From the NCBI RefSeq assembly GCF_000974425.1, contig NZ_CP010429.1:6965353-7029352 (forward strand): DNA of 64,000 nt. The letters run 5' to 3'. This document shows positions 43,030 to 52,459 of this stretch, piece after piece (positions within the stretch are counted from its first letter, which is position 1; the number at the start of each line of letters is the position of its first letter). The position numbers and the translations under genes are program-made. This stretch comes from Spirosoma radiotolerans. GTDB taxonomy: Bacteria > Bacteroidota > Bacteroidia > Cytophagales > Spirosomataceae. Below the pieces are notes generated by a model, which saw nothing but the letters and a program-made list of their open reading frames with translations, was not told where the DNA came from and ran no database searches.

Positions 43030-45615
43030 TCAAGGCAATTCCACGCGCAAGTCGATCCAGGCAATGTCATCTTCGCCGTTGAAGTTATTACCAGTTGGGG
43101 TTAAGGATCCCGGTTTCGAGTCTGGGTCGGCTACGGCTGATGACCAGATCTGAGCGGCATTGGTTATATAACCTGCTGAAGTAGGTGTCGCCGTAAAGGC
43201 TACCTGCGTAGTTGCATTGGCAGCCAGTGAAGCAACCGTTCCTTCAATAATCGTGTAGCCCGCTCCAGTACTTACTACATTAAATACTGGCGATGAGCCG
43301 GTCAACGTCAATCCGCGTAAGGTGTCACGGACAACAATGTTGGTAGCGGGCAGGCCGCCTTCATTCCTGATGCTGACGGTGAATGTAACGGACTGGCCCG
43401 CAATTGGTGTACGCAAATCGACAGCCATTGCCAGTGATAGGTCGGCTTTGTCTGGATCGGGAGCTGGCTGACTCGATGCAACGGCGGGTAAGGGAACCTG
43501 ATTGGGGTTGGGCGAACTATACACGGTGCTGGTACTGGCTGCAGTGCGAATGTCGACCGAGGCTGCATCGTCCTGCCCGTCGCCGGTTCCTGAACCAGGC
43601 TGGCTGTCGGGGTCGGGTAGACTGCTGGTCATAATTTGAGCGGCATTCACAAAAGTGCCTCCCTGGGTTGGAAGGAGATGATAAATAAACGTAGCGGATT
43701 GGCCATTCGCCAGCGCTATATTACTACCGCTAACGGCCGTACCGGAATTGACAACATTCGTACCTCCACTGAGAAAGCTCACATTGGCCGGTAGCCGGTT
43801 TTGCCAGCTAATATCCGCTGCGTCATTGGGGCCGGCGTTGCGGATGGTCAATGAGTAACTGACGGGTTGATTAGTTGCCAGCGTTCGAATGCTGCTTTGC
43901 AGGGATAGACTCAGATCGGCCGATGGAGGAGTTGGGCTAACTACGTTTAGCGTATAGTCTTCGGCCTCCCCGTATGAATAGGTTCCGCAGGGAATGTTAG
44001 GAATGGTGGAATACGCAGTAATAGCCCGAATAGACAGGGCACCGGCCGATAAGCTGGCTGGCAGGGTAAGGCTACCCGCAAATTGTCCCGTCACGTAAGA
44101 AGACGTTTGAAACAGGCGCTCCCCCTGGTTAGCATCATACGTTCCATCCCGGTTTAAATCTGCCCAGATCGTTACGCCCTGGTCATAAAATGAGTAAAGA
44201 AAAGCGCCTGATACGGGATAAGACATACCGGCCAGGACGGTGGTCGATGTGCCAAAGGTCCCATATCCTTTCGACGAACAACCTGAGTTTTGACTCAAAG
44301 CGACATTGTTTACGGCCATACTGGAGAAACCTACCGGATAATCACAGGCATAAACAAAAGATGGACGGCAGGCGGGCGTTTGGATGTTGATTATCTGACT
44401 TATTCCCGTTGTTGTGGAATTCGATGGTTTTACCCGGTAATAGTAAGTGGTTATAGGGGTAGTTTTAGTATCCGTAAACGTGGTCATATTGGGCCCAACG
44501 CCACCAATTGGCAAAAAGCCCGACGTAGGAGAGCGGGAGCGTTCAATGAAATACCCCATTTCATTGGTGCCATTGTCCTGCCAGGTCAATGAAACATTCC
44601 CATTGCTAATGGACGCGACCAGATTGGTTGGCGCAGACACCGCTGTTGGTGGACAGTCTAATGAGTAAGCTGTATGGGTTTGGCGTAAGGCCAGCCCAGC
44701 CTGCATCCGGTCATATTGCCCTGCGGTGAAATCATGAGCGCAGGGAAAATAATAGGACATGATGTTTGTTAGGGATGGATTGTAGGCTTGCCCATTCGCG
44801 TCGCGGGCCGTACTGCTCGGGTCATACTGCGGGCAATTGTTTACGTAAATGATATTAGCCCCGTCGACATTGTAAGGATCTGCGGGCGTATCGCATATGT
44901 AGTCACCTTCTGTTGTGCAGTTAGCTCCGGCGCCCCGCGTCACTAATTCAAAGGTGGTTCCTGAGCCTAACGTACCATTTCCGGCGCGCTCACCAAAGGT
45001 GTGAACAAGATTGAAGTTATGACCTAACTCGTGTGGAATGAGTCGGTTGCCCATATCTTCTTCATTACCGGCTTCATTAAGGATAAACGAATGAGTTGAG
45101 TACAGACCGTTAGCTGGATAATAAGCATAGCCACCTGCACCTGATGCGAAGGAATTGACGTAATACTGATTCATTGCATTTGTTACATCATGCCCTTGCG
45201 TTATAGCTGACTCATTGTTGATGTCGAAGCTATTGTATTGTGTATCGTTATTGATGTAGTCTGGCGAAGTCCCACAGAAGTAGAACTGGATTCCGTAGCC
45301 ATTCAATAAGTAGTAACTGTTTGTAACGGCTATGACCTGATTGAGGCTCGCCGTTGACATACCACCTGTACCGTCGCTTCGCCGAAGAATGTGTGGTCGA
45401 ATGGGTACATAGGTAATGCTGGCGAATGCTGCATTCGAAGCGCGCTTCTGAGCCAGTGCCTGCGATGCCTGCAAATTAAGTTCTTTACGTTGCGCTGCTG
45501 TTAAATCGAAGGTAGCACACAGCGGTAAGGTTGGATTTGTATGAACTGGCTGTTGAGCCAAAAGAACGGCTGGCAGCCACAACCACAAAAATAATACCTG
45601 TACATATTTTCCCAT
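43030..45615 (-). CDS. Secreted metzincin metalloprotease with Fn3, GEVED and DUF11 modules
   Basis: An 861-aa exported protein. The ATG at 45615 is preferred because it is followed by a good signal peptide (MGKYVQVLFLWLW... ending VLLAQQ); a TTG 30 bp upstream is less likely. The catalytic site is HELGHNFNLVH with H195, E196, H199 and H205, and a Met-turn NIMSYY follows, as in M43/pappalysin-like metzincins. Downstream are a fibronectin type III domain (APTNLVASISNGNVSLTWQD), a GEVED domain ending GEAEDYTLNV, and two DUF11 repeats (NAGPNDAADI; NEGGLPATNIVVRDTL). The C-terminus ends in GEDDIAWIDLRVELP, without an obvious type IX sorting domain. It is probably surface-located or secreted. Confidence 0.9.
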   Translation of the reverse strand: MGKYVQVLFLWLWLPAVLLAQQPVHTNPTLPLCATFDLTAAQRKELNLQASQALAQKRASNAAFASITYVPIRPHILRRSDGTGGMSTASLNQVIAVTNSYYLLNGYGIQFYFCGTSPDYINNDTQYNSFDINNESAITQGHDVTNAMNQYYVNSFASGAGGYAYYPANGLYSTHSFILNEAGNEEDMGNRLIPHELGHNFNLVHTFGERAGNGTLGSGTTFELVTRGAGANCTTEGDYICDTPADPYNVDGANIIYVNNCPQYDPSSTARDANGQAYNPSLTNIMSYYFPCAHDFTAGQYDRMQAGLALRQTHTAYSLDCPPTAVSAPTNLVASISNGNVSLTWQDNGTNEMGYFIERSRSPTSGFLPIGGVGPNMTTFTDTKTTPITTYYYRVKPSNSTTTGISQIINIQTPACRPSFVYACDYPVGFSSMAVNNVALSQNSGCSSKGYGTFGTSTTVLAGMSYPVSGAFLYSFYDQGVTIWADLNRDGTYDANQGERLFQTSSYVTGQFAGSLTLPASLSAGALSIRAITAYSTIPNIPCGTYSYGEAEDYTLNVVSPTPPSADLSLSLQSSIRTLATNQPVSYSLTIRNAGPNDAADISWQNRLPANVSFLSGGTNVVNSGTAVSGSNIALANGQSATFIYHLLPTQGGTFVNAAQIMTSSLPDPDSQPGSGTGDGQDDAASVDIRTAASTSTVYSSPNPNQVPLPAVASSQPAPDPDKADLSLAMAVDLRTPIAGQSVTFTVSIRNEGGLPATNIVVRDTLRGLTLTGSSPVFNVVSTGAGYTIIEGTVASLAANATTQVAFTATPTSAGYITNAAQIWSSAVADPDSKPGSLTPTGNNFNGEDDIAWIDLRVELP

Positions 45616-45806
45616 AGAGCGGTGTTTAAGGGAAAGTATGTACAAAAATTATGCCTTTGTGTACTGTCGATTAAGCTAAGAATACAGGCCGTATCCTTAG
45701 CTCGTGCATCGGTGACAAAAACTTAGATCGAATGAGTCCACACTGATTATGCAAGACTGTCTGGACTTTATTAAGCCGGTTTTTAAGGCCAACAATAATT
45801 AAAAGG

Positions 45807-48770
45807 TTACAAAAGAGCATCAAATAAAATCTCAGCGGGGTGTTGTGATTTTCGGTTTGTCCCATCCTTTATCTGGTGGCGGCAGGATGTGCCGGGAGCC
45901 GCAATAATCACGCCATCAGGCTGTTGGCGGACGGTTGGGAATAAAACAAGCTCTCCAACTTTCATAGAAACATCGTAGTGTTCAGCTTCGTATCCAAATG
46001 AACCGGCCATACCACAACAGCCTGATGGAATTAACTGCACGGTATAATTTTTTGGCAATGACAGCACCTTCTTGCCTGGTACCAATGACGAAACGGCTTT
46101 TTGCTGACAATGTCCATGTAGTTTAATTAACCGGGTTTCGGTTGTAAACTGCTCTGGTTTGATGTGGCCGGCGTCTGCCTCCCGTGCTAAAAATTCTTCA
46201 AAGGTTAGGGCATGTTCGGCGATACGTTTTGCGTCCGCTATCAACGACTCATCGACCAGGTCAGGATACTCATCCCGGAATGTCAATATAGCTGATGGCT
46301 CCAGACCAACCAGCGGTGTGTCAGCGGATACCACGTCCTTCAACAGACGAACGTTTTTTTCGGCCAGTGTTTTGGCGTAGGTAAGCATTCCTTTCGATAA
46401 GGCTGCCCGGCCACTCTCGCCATGTTGAGGGATGATAACGGTGTAGCCCAACCGCTCAAATAGCTGAACGGCTTTTTGCCCAACTTCAACATCATTGAAG
46501 TTGGTGAACTCGTCGCAGAAAAGCAGGAGGGAGCGGCCAGAGGGTTTCGTAGCTTTCGTTTCCTGTTTTCTATTCCGCTCAAAAAACCACTTTTTCAAGG
46601 TTGTTTTGCCCATCATCGGCATTGTCCTGTCGGGGTGAAAGCCGACGAGACGATTGGCGATGCGCCGGAGCGAAGGTGTGCCCAGAACGCCGTTCCAGGC
46701 CCAGGGCGCAATCGACGCTAAGTTGGACAAGCGGGCAAAGTTGGCAATCAGCCGTGATCGGACAGGAATACCATTCGATTCGTAGTAATGCTGTAAAAAT
46801 TCCGCTTTTAGCTTGGCTACATCCACATTGGAAGGGCATTCGTTTTTACATCCCTTACAGGACAGGCAGAGATCATACGTTGCTTTTATTTCCTTATGAT
46901 CGAAGCGGTTTTCTTTGGGTGAACGGGTGAGCATTTCCCGTAGGATATTGGCCCGTGCCCGTGTCGTATCTTTCTCGTCGCGGGTAGCCATGTAACTTGG
47001 GCACATAGTTCCGCCCGAAGCCTCTGTTTTGCGACAGTCGCCCGAGCCGTTGCATTGTTCTGCGTGCTGAAGAACATCCTGATCTTTGTAACGGAAATAC
47101 GTTTTAAAGGCGGGTGTTTGCTGACCGGCTTCGTACCGCAGGAAGGTATCCATGGGTGGCGTTTCCACAATTTTGCCGGGATTGAAGATGCCAGCCGGGT
47201 CCCAGGTATGTTTGATCTGCCGCATCAATTCGTAGTTGTGCGGGCCGACCATCTGCGGAATAAATTCGCCCCGAAGACGTCCGTCGCCATGCTCACCCGA
47301 TAAAGAACCGTCGTATTTTTTTACGAGTGTCGCAATTTCCTCTGCAATCATCCGGTACTGCCGGTGTCCTTCTTCTGTTTTGAGGTTAATGATGGGGCGC
47401 AGATGCAACTCGCCCGAACCCGCGTGGGCATAGTGTACTGCATGCATGTGGTGCCTGGCCAGTATCTCGTTAAAATCACGGATATAATCCGGTAGATCAC
47501 CTACATCAACAGCGGTATCTTCAATAACAGCAACGGCTTTCTCGTCGCCGGGCAGGTTGCCCAACAACCCCAGACCCGCTTTGCGAAGCGTCCATATTTT
47601 TTTGCTATCCTCACCAAATAGCAATGGATAATGGTAGCCCATATTCTCCGCCTGCATGTCGGCAATCATAGCCGCCGAGAGCTGCTCGATTTGAGCCCGT
47701 GTATCGCGCGACAAATCAACGACCAGAATAATCGGGAAATGATCGGTGGGCGTTTTCTGGACGAAGAAGCTGTTTTTTCGTTGTTCCGGGTTGGTATCGG
47801 CCCGCTCCAAAATAATGTCGTCGATCAATTCAACGGCATAAGGCTTGTATTTCAAGGCGATCAGGGTAGCGCGCAGAGCCTCGTCGATGGAATGGCAGTG
47901 AACACAAACCAGCCCGCTTTCCTTGGGTGGTAGTGGAACGATGTTCAGCTTTATTTCGGTCAAAAAACACAACGTTCCTTCTGAACCGGCAATCAGCTTG
48001 GCCATATTGAACAATTCGCCTTCCGGGGCGAATGGCTGCATATCGAGCAAGACATCCAGGGCATACCCCGTGTTGCGTCGTTCAATGGTTTTCTTGGGAA
48101 AATTTCGTCGGATTTCTTCCTGATTCGCAGCATTCGATAAAATGGCGTTTGCTTTCAGGATAATCTTGTCAGCCAGCGTGGCTGATCCATTCTTACGGCT
48201 GGCTTCACTAACCTGCTTGGTAAAGTCCCAGCCACTAACCGGACCAAATTCAGCCTCCGATCCATCGGCCAGCAATACCTTTACGGATAATGTATGTTCT
48301 CGAGTATCCCGGTACACCACTGAGTTCGAGCCACACGAGTTATTCCCCACCATACCGCCAATCATGGCCCGGTTCGCCGTTGACGTTTCGGGGCCGAAAT
48401 AAAGGCCGTAAGGTTTAAGAAACTGGTTCAACTCATCCCGAATAACACCTGGCTGCACACGCACCCACCGCTCTTCGGGATTGACCTCCAGTATTTTGGT
48501 AAAATGCTTTGATACATCAACAACGATGCCGCTGCCAACTACCTGTCCGGCCAGCGATGTGCCCGCTGTACGGGGGATCAGCGCTGTTTTATGTTCATTC
48601 GCAAAAGCGATTAACGCCTTAAGGTCGTCAACTGTTTTAGGGATAGCCACCGCCGTTGGCATCTCCCGATAAGCCGACGCATCGGTTGCATACAGGGTTC
48701 GATACGTTGTATCGTCGAAGAGATCACCGGTTAACTGGTTGGCTAGATGTTTAAGGAGGTCCGCACGCAT
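45807..48770 (-). CDS. ydiJ: FAD/Fe-S D-2-hydroxyacid dehydrogenase (YdiJ-like)
   Basis: A 987-aa flavoprotein with fused redox domains. The N-terminal FAD_binding_4 domain has PRTAGTSLAGQVVGSG and ANRAMIGGMVGNNSCGSNS. An FAD-oxidase C-terminal-type domain follows (HAGSGELHLRP, SGEHGDGRLRGEF). The iron-sulfur part has a Cys cluster CNGSGDCRKTEASGGTMCP and a ferredoxin motif CLSCKGCKNECPSNVD. The C-terminus carries CCG-type motifs HGHCQQKA and SGCCGMAGSFGYE. E. coli YdiJ has the same layout and oxidises D-2-hydroxyglutarate; lactate is another possible substrate of this family. The ATG at 48770 is chosen over an upstream TTG at 48782. It stands alone on the minus strand. Confidence 0.9.
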   Translation of the reverse strand: MRADLLKHLANQLTGDLFDDTTYRTLYATDASAYREMPTAVAIPKTVDDLKALIAFANEHKTALIPRTAGTSLAGQVVGSGIVVDVSKHFTKILEVNPEERWVRVQPGVIRDELNQFLKPYGLYFGPETSTANRAMIGGMVGNNSCGSNSVVYRDTREHTLSVKVLLADGSEAEFGPVSGWDFTKQVSEASRKNGSATLADKIILKANAILSNAANQEEIRRNFPKKTIERRNTGYALDVLLDMQPFAPEGELFNMAKLIAGSEGTLCFLTEIKLNIVPLPPKESGLVCVHCHSIDEALRATLIALKYKPYAVELIDDIILERADTNPEQRKNSFFVQKTPTDHFPIILVVDLSRDTRAQIEQLSAAMIADMQAENMGYHYPLLFGEDSKKIWTLRKAGLGLLGNLPGDEKAVAVIEDTAVDVGDLPDYIRDFNEILARHHMHAVHYAHAGSGELHLRPIINLKTEEGHRQYRMIAEEIATLVKKYDGSLSGEHGDGRLRGEFIPQMVGPHNYELMRQIKHTWDPAGIFNPGKIVETPPMDTFLRYEAGQQTPAFKTYFRYKDQDVLQHAEQCNGSGDCRKTEASGGTMCPSYMATRDEKDTTRARANILREMLTRSPKENRFDHKEIKATYDLCLSCKGCKNECPSNVDVAKLKAEFLQHYYESNGIPVRSRLIANFARLSNLASIAPWAWNGVLGTPSLRRIANRLVGFHPDRTMPMMGKTTLKKWFFERNRKQETKATKPSGRSLLLFCDEFTNFNDVEVGQKAVQLFERLGYTVIIPQHGESGRAALSKGMLTYAKTLAEKNVRLLKDVVSADTPLVGLEPSAILTFRDEYPDLVDESLIADAKRIAEHALTFEEFLAREADAGHIKPEQFTTETRLIKLHGHCQQKAVSSLVPGKKVLSLPKNYTVQLIPSGCCGMAGSFGYEAEHYDVSMKVGELVLFPTVRQQPDGVIIAAPGTSCRHQIKDGTNRKSQHPAEILFDALL

Positions 48771-49254
48771 AGAAACACACAAACTGCCTATTGGCTATTA
48801 GGCAATGGAATAGTTAGGCAAAAGTAGGTGTAAATACTACATTTTTTTGAGTTGATAGAGTAAAAAATGAGGGGAAGGCGTTTATACGTAAAGTTATAAT
48901 TAATTCTAGCTTATTTATGTTGTAAGGCATTGATCATTAGTTGTTAAGGAAATATAATATACTATTAAAAAATGGAATAATATTAAAATGGTCATTTATT
49001 TTAACAATTATTGTGATACGATTTTGCCAAGAATTACTCGCATTTTAACCTCATCGCATTTGTATTTTCGTCTTATCCTGATGTAATTCGCCAAATGGTT
49101 CAGGTTTTATTCAATAAATTCTCGCCAAGTTGATACAACCCAGACGTGTGGCTACATGCTTCGTGTATTGTCGAGAACTTGGTAACAAACGAGAACGAAG
49201 GAGTAAATTTAACCAAACTAAGAATCAATATCTATTCATTTTTACTTCAAACCT
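48771..49254. other. AT-rich promoter region of the SusCD locus
   Basis: About 480 bp between the divergent YdiJ-like and SusC-like genes. No gene or RNA was recognised. It is strongly AT-rich around 48880-49020 and should hold promoters for both sides. I could not settle on a consensus -33/-7 pair. Confidence 0.5.
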
Positions 49255-52200
49255 ATGATGGACAAATCCTACAAATTGAGTCACTTCGGTGGTAACGTAG
49301 GTCAGGTTGGTATTGGCCAACCCCAAGCATCCAACCAAAAGGCTTTCTTTAGTTTTTTGACGATGCTGGTAATGATACTGCTGCTGGGTAATACCTCAGC
49401 GTGGGCACAAGGGCGTACTGTAACGGGGAAAGTATCTGATCCAACCGGTTTTGGCTTACCAGGTGTTAGCGTTCAGATCAAAGGAACAACGCGGGGGACA
49501 AACACCAATGCGGAGGGTGTGTATACACTATCGGATGTACCTGAAAACGCGACAATCATACTTAGCTTTATTGGCTACACAACGCAGGAGGTAGCAGTTG
49601 GTAATCGCGCTACGGTAGATGTAAAGCTGGTCGATGACACCAAGGCACTTCAGGAAGTAGTTGTGATTGGGTATGGTACGCAAAAAGCCAAAGACGTTAC
49701 CGGATCAGTAGCGACGCTGGGGCCAAAAGACTTCAACAAAGGGGTCATTTCGTCGCCGGAACAATTGCTGCAGGGTCGCGTAGCGGGTGTGCAAATTACA
49801 CCGGCTAGTGGGGAACCGGGCGCTGCCAACAACATCCAGATTCGGGGTGCTGTATCGTTGCGGGGTGGTAACACACCGTTATACGTAGTTGATGGTGTTC
49901 CACTCGATGGTGGTGACTTCAGCAGTGGTACGCCGGATTTCGGTACGGGTACAACAACGGCTCGTAACCCGCTGTCATTCCTGAACCCGAGCGATATCGA
50001 AAACATCTCGGTATTGAAAGATGCTTCGGCGGCTGCCATCTATGGTGCACGGGGTGCCAATGGTGTTGTCCTGATCACGACCCGGAAAGGGAAGGCCGGA
50101 GCGCCACAGTTCAATTTCTCGGCTTCTGCCGCTGTGTCGACCTCGCTGAAGAAATACAACCTGCTTTCTCCCACTGACTTTCTGGCGGGTGTAAAAGCAG
50201 CCGGTGGCGATCCAACGCTGTCGACCGTTAACGCAGGCGCATCGACGAACTGGCAGGATCAGATTCTACGTACCGGTGTATCGCAGATTTACAACGCCAG
50301 CTTTGGCGGTGGTACCAACGATACCCGTTATCTGTTCTCTCTAGGTTATCAGGATCAACAGGGCCTTGTAAAAGGAACGGGACAGAAACGGATCACAGGT
50401 CGTATCAATGCGTCGCAGGATTTGTTCAATAAAAAAGTAACGATCGCTGTTAACGCAACGACTTCATCGGTAACCGATCAATATGCCTTGACAGGTAACC
50501 AGGCCGGTGCGCTGGGTAACCTGTTCGGCGCTATGATCAAAGCCAACCCTACGTATCCGGTTTTTGCAAATAGCAGCGATACCGCTTCTTATTATCAATT
50601 GGCGGGTGGTTCGTATCGTAACCCACGGGCTATGTTGGATTATTACCACGATAAAGGCGTTACGAATCGTACGTTGGCCAACGTGAGTGCTACCTGGACG
50701 ATTATGGATGGTTTATCCGTAAGAGCAAACTTTGGTGTTGATAATTCTACCTCGACCCGGACGACCACCATCGATTCACGATTGAATGGACAGTTCAACG
50801 TTCCGCTGGGCTCGGTAACAAACCCAGTGTATGCAGATCCAAATACGGGATTGGGCGGAGCGGCTTATATTAATAACCTGAATCGCTTGTCTAAACTGGT
50901 CGAGTACACCGTAAACTACAACAAAAATGTAGGTCCTGGCGTACTTGAAGCTGTAGCCGGGTTTGCTTACCAGACGTTCGGAACACGGACGAGTTATATA
51001 GCTGCCAGCCGTTTCCCCTTCAATGAATCGGTCATCGATTATGCCGATAACATTGGATCGGCAAACACCCTGACGGGAACGGCCATCGGTGGTGGTTCGA
51101 CACGGAACCAGAACGACCTGCAGTCATACTTTGGCCGGGCTAATTACAACCTCAAAGAAAAATACCTGTTGACGGCAACGGTACGGGTTGATGGCTCGTC
51201 GCGCTTCGGTATTAACAACAAATACGGAACTTTCCCGTCAGTAGCGGCTGCCTGGCGTTTATCGCAGGAGAGTTTCGTTCCGAAGAACATTTTCGATGAC
51301 CTGAAACTCCGGGCCAACTATGGTATTGTGGGTAACCAGGACTTTACGGGTGGTGCCTCGAAAATCATTTATACCTACAACAACACGGGCGCGCAGGTTC
51401 AGCAGAACAACCCGAACCCGGATTTGAAGTGGGAACAGAACACAACGACGGGTGTTGGTATCGACTTCAGTGTGCTGAAAGGTAGACTGGCCGGTTCGAT
51501 TGACTACTATCACCGTGCTGGTTCGAACACACTGTTGCAAGTATTCTATGCACAACCAGCTCCGGTTAACTACAAGTGGATCAACCTGCCAGGCGAAATC
51601 GTCAGCAAAGGTATAGAGTTGAACCTGACGTACCAGGTTGTTCAAAAGCAACAGTTTGGCTGGGAAGCGTTGTTTAACTTGACCACGGTTGATGTTAAAG
51701 CGCAGAATATTGCAACTGACCAGGCTGTAGGCGCTATTAGCGGACAGGGCCTATCGGGTGCTTATGCAGAGCGTATTACCAGCGGATATCCACCGTTTGC
51801 TTTCTTTATCCCGACCTTTACCGGGTATGATGCCAATGGTTATGCGACCTATGCCGACAATAGCCGGGCCAACTACCAGGGAAGTCCATTTGCTAAACTG
51901 CGTTTGGGTTTAACGAACAACTTCACGTTTGGCCAGTGGACGGCCAGCCTATTCGTGAATGGTCAGTTTGGCGGCAAAATCTACAACAACACAGCCAACG
52001 CCTTGTTTGCTAAGGGAGCCCTTAAGAACGCGGGTAATGTAACGTATGATGTCGCTAACAGCGCAGAAAATGGCTTGAACCCAGCTTCGGTTTCGACCCG
52101 TTTCTTAGAAAAAAGCGATTACGTACGGATTACGAACTTGACGATTTCTCGTCGGTTTGACCTACCCCAGGGCGGCTTTGCCAAATCACTTTCGTTGTCG

Positions 52201-52368
52201 CTCACTGGTCAGAACCTGTTCATCTTTACAGGCTATACTGGGTTGAATCCAGATGTTAATACGGTTACGTTCAATGGTAATGGCAATGGTATTCCATCGC
52301 TGGGTATCGACTATACGCCCTACCCAACGCCCCGTACAGTAACACTGGGATTAAATGTTGGATTCTAA
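49255..52368 (+). CDS. SusC/RagA-family TonB-linked outer-membrane transporter
   Basis: A 1037-aa SusC-type pore. A long N-terminal leader ends with a signal sequence (cleavage near SAWAQG, about residue 52), as often seen for SusC. Then come a carboxypeptidase-like regulatory domain (about 56-130, VTGKVSDPTGFGLPGVSVQI), the hallmark VVVIGYGTQKAKDVTGSVA, the plug with IQIRGAVSLRGGNTPLYVVD and IYGARGANGVVLIT, and the barrel. The last residues (PRTVTLGLNVGF) end in aromatic Phe, as required for outer-membrane insertion. It pairs with the SusD-like lipoprotein directly downstream. The cargo is unknown. Confidence 0.96.
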   Translation: MMDKSYKLSHFGGNVGQVGIGQPQASNQKAFFSFLTMLVMILLLGNTSAWAQGRTVTGKVSDPTGFGLPGVSVQIKGTTRGTNTNAEGVYTLSDVPENATIILSFIGYTTQEVAVGNRATVDVKLVDDTKALQEVVVIGYGTQKAKDVTGSVATLGPKDFNKGVISSPEQLLQGRVAGVQITPASGEPGAANNIQIRGAVSLRGGNTPLYVVDGVPLDGGDFSSGTPDFGTGTTTARNPLSFLNPSDIENISVLKDASAAAIYGARGANGVVLITTRKGKAGAPQFNFSASAAVSTSLKKYNLLSPTDFLAGVKAAGGDPTLSTVNAGASTNWQDQILRTGVSQIYNASFGGGTNDTRYLFSLGYQDQQGLVKGTGQKRITGRINASQDLFNKKVTIAVNATTSSVTDQYALTGNQAGALGNLFGAMIKANPTYPVFANSSDTASYYQLAGGSYRNPRAMLDYYHDKGVTNRTLANVSATWTIMDGLSVRANFGVDNSTSTRTTTIDSRLNGQFNVPLGSVTNPVYADPNTGLGGAAYINNLNRLSKLVEYTVNYNKNVGPGVLEAVAGFAYQTFGTRTSYIAASRFPFNESVIDYADNIGSANTLTGTAIGGGSTRNQNDLQSYFGRANYNLKEKYLLTATVRVDGSSRFGINNKYGTFPSVAAAWRLSQESFVPKNIFDDLKLRANYGIVGNQDFTGGASKIIYTYNNTGAQVQQNNPNPDLKWEQNTTTGVGIDFSVLKGRLAGSIDYYHRAGSNTLLQVFYAQPAPVNYKWINLPGEIVSKGIELNLTYQVVQKQQFGWEALFNLTTVDVKAQNIATDQAVGAISGQGLSGAYAERITSGYPPFAFFIPTFTGYDANGYATYADNSRANYQGSPFAKLRLGLTNNFTFGQWTASLFVNGQFGGKIYNNTANALFAKGALKNAGNVTYDVANSAENGLNPASVSTRFLEKSDYVRITNLTISRRFDLPQGGFAKSLSLSLTGQNLFIFTGYTGLNPDVNTVTFNGNGNGIPSLGIDYTPYPTPRTVTLGLNVGF

Positions 52369-52379
52369 GCAATCTTAAA

Positions 52380-52442
52380 GGCCTTCTGTTCGTAAGTACT
52401 AACCAGATTAGTTGATTTATAGACAGAAGGCCACAACACACT
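52380..52442 (+). other. Inverted repeat between susC-like and susD-like genes
   Basis: Ten-base arms (GGCCTTCTGT and ACAGAAGGCC) bracket a 43-base spacer in the intergenic stretch just before the SusD start. It could form a stem that sets the SusC:SusD transcript ratio, but there is no T-run to mark it as a terminator. Confidence 0.4.
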
Positions 52443-52459
52443 ACTTATTTCTATACAAA

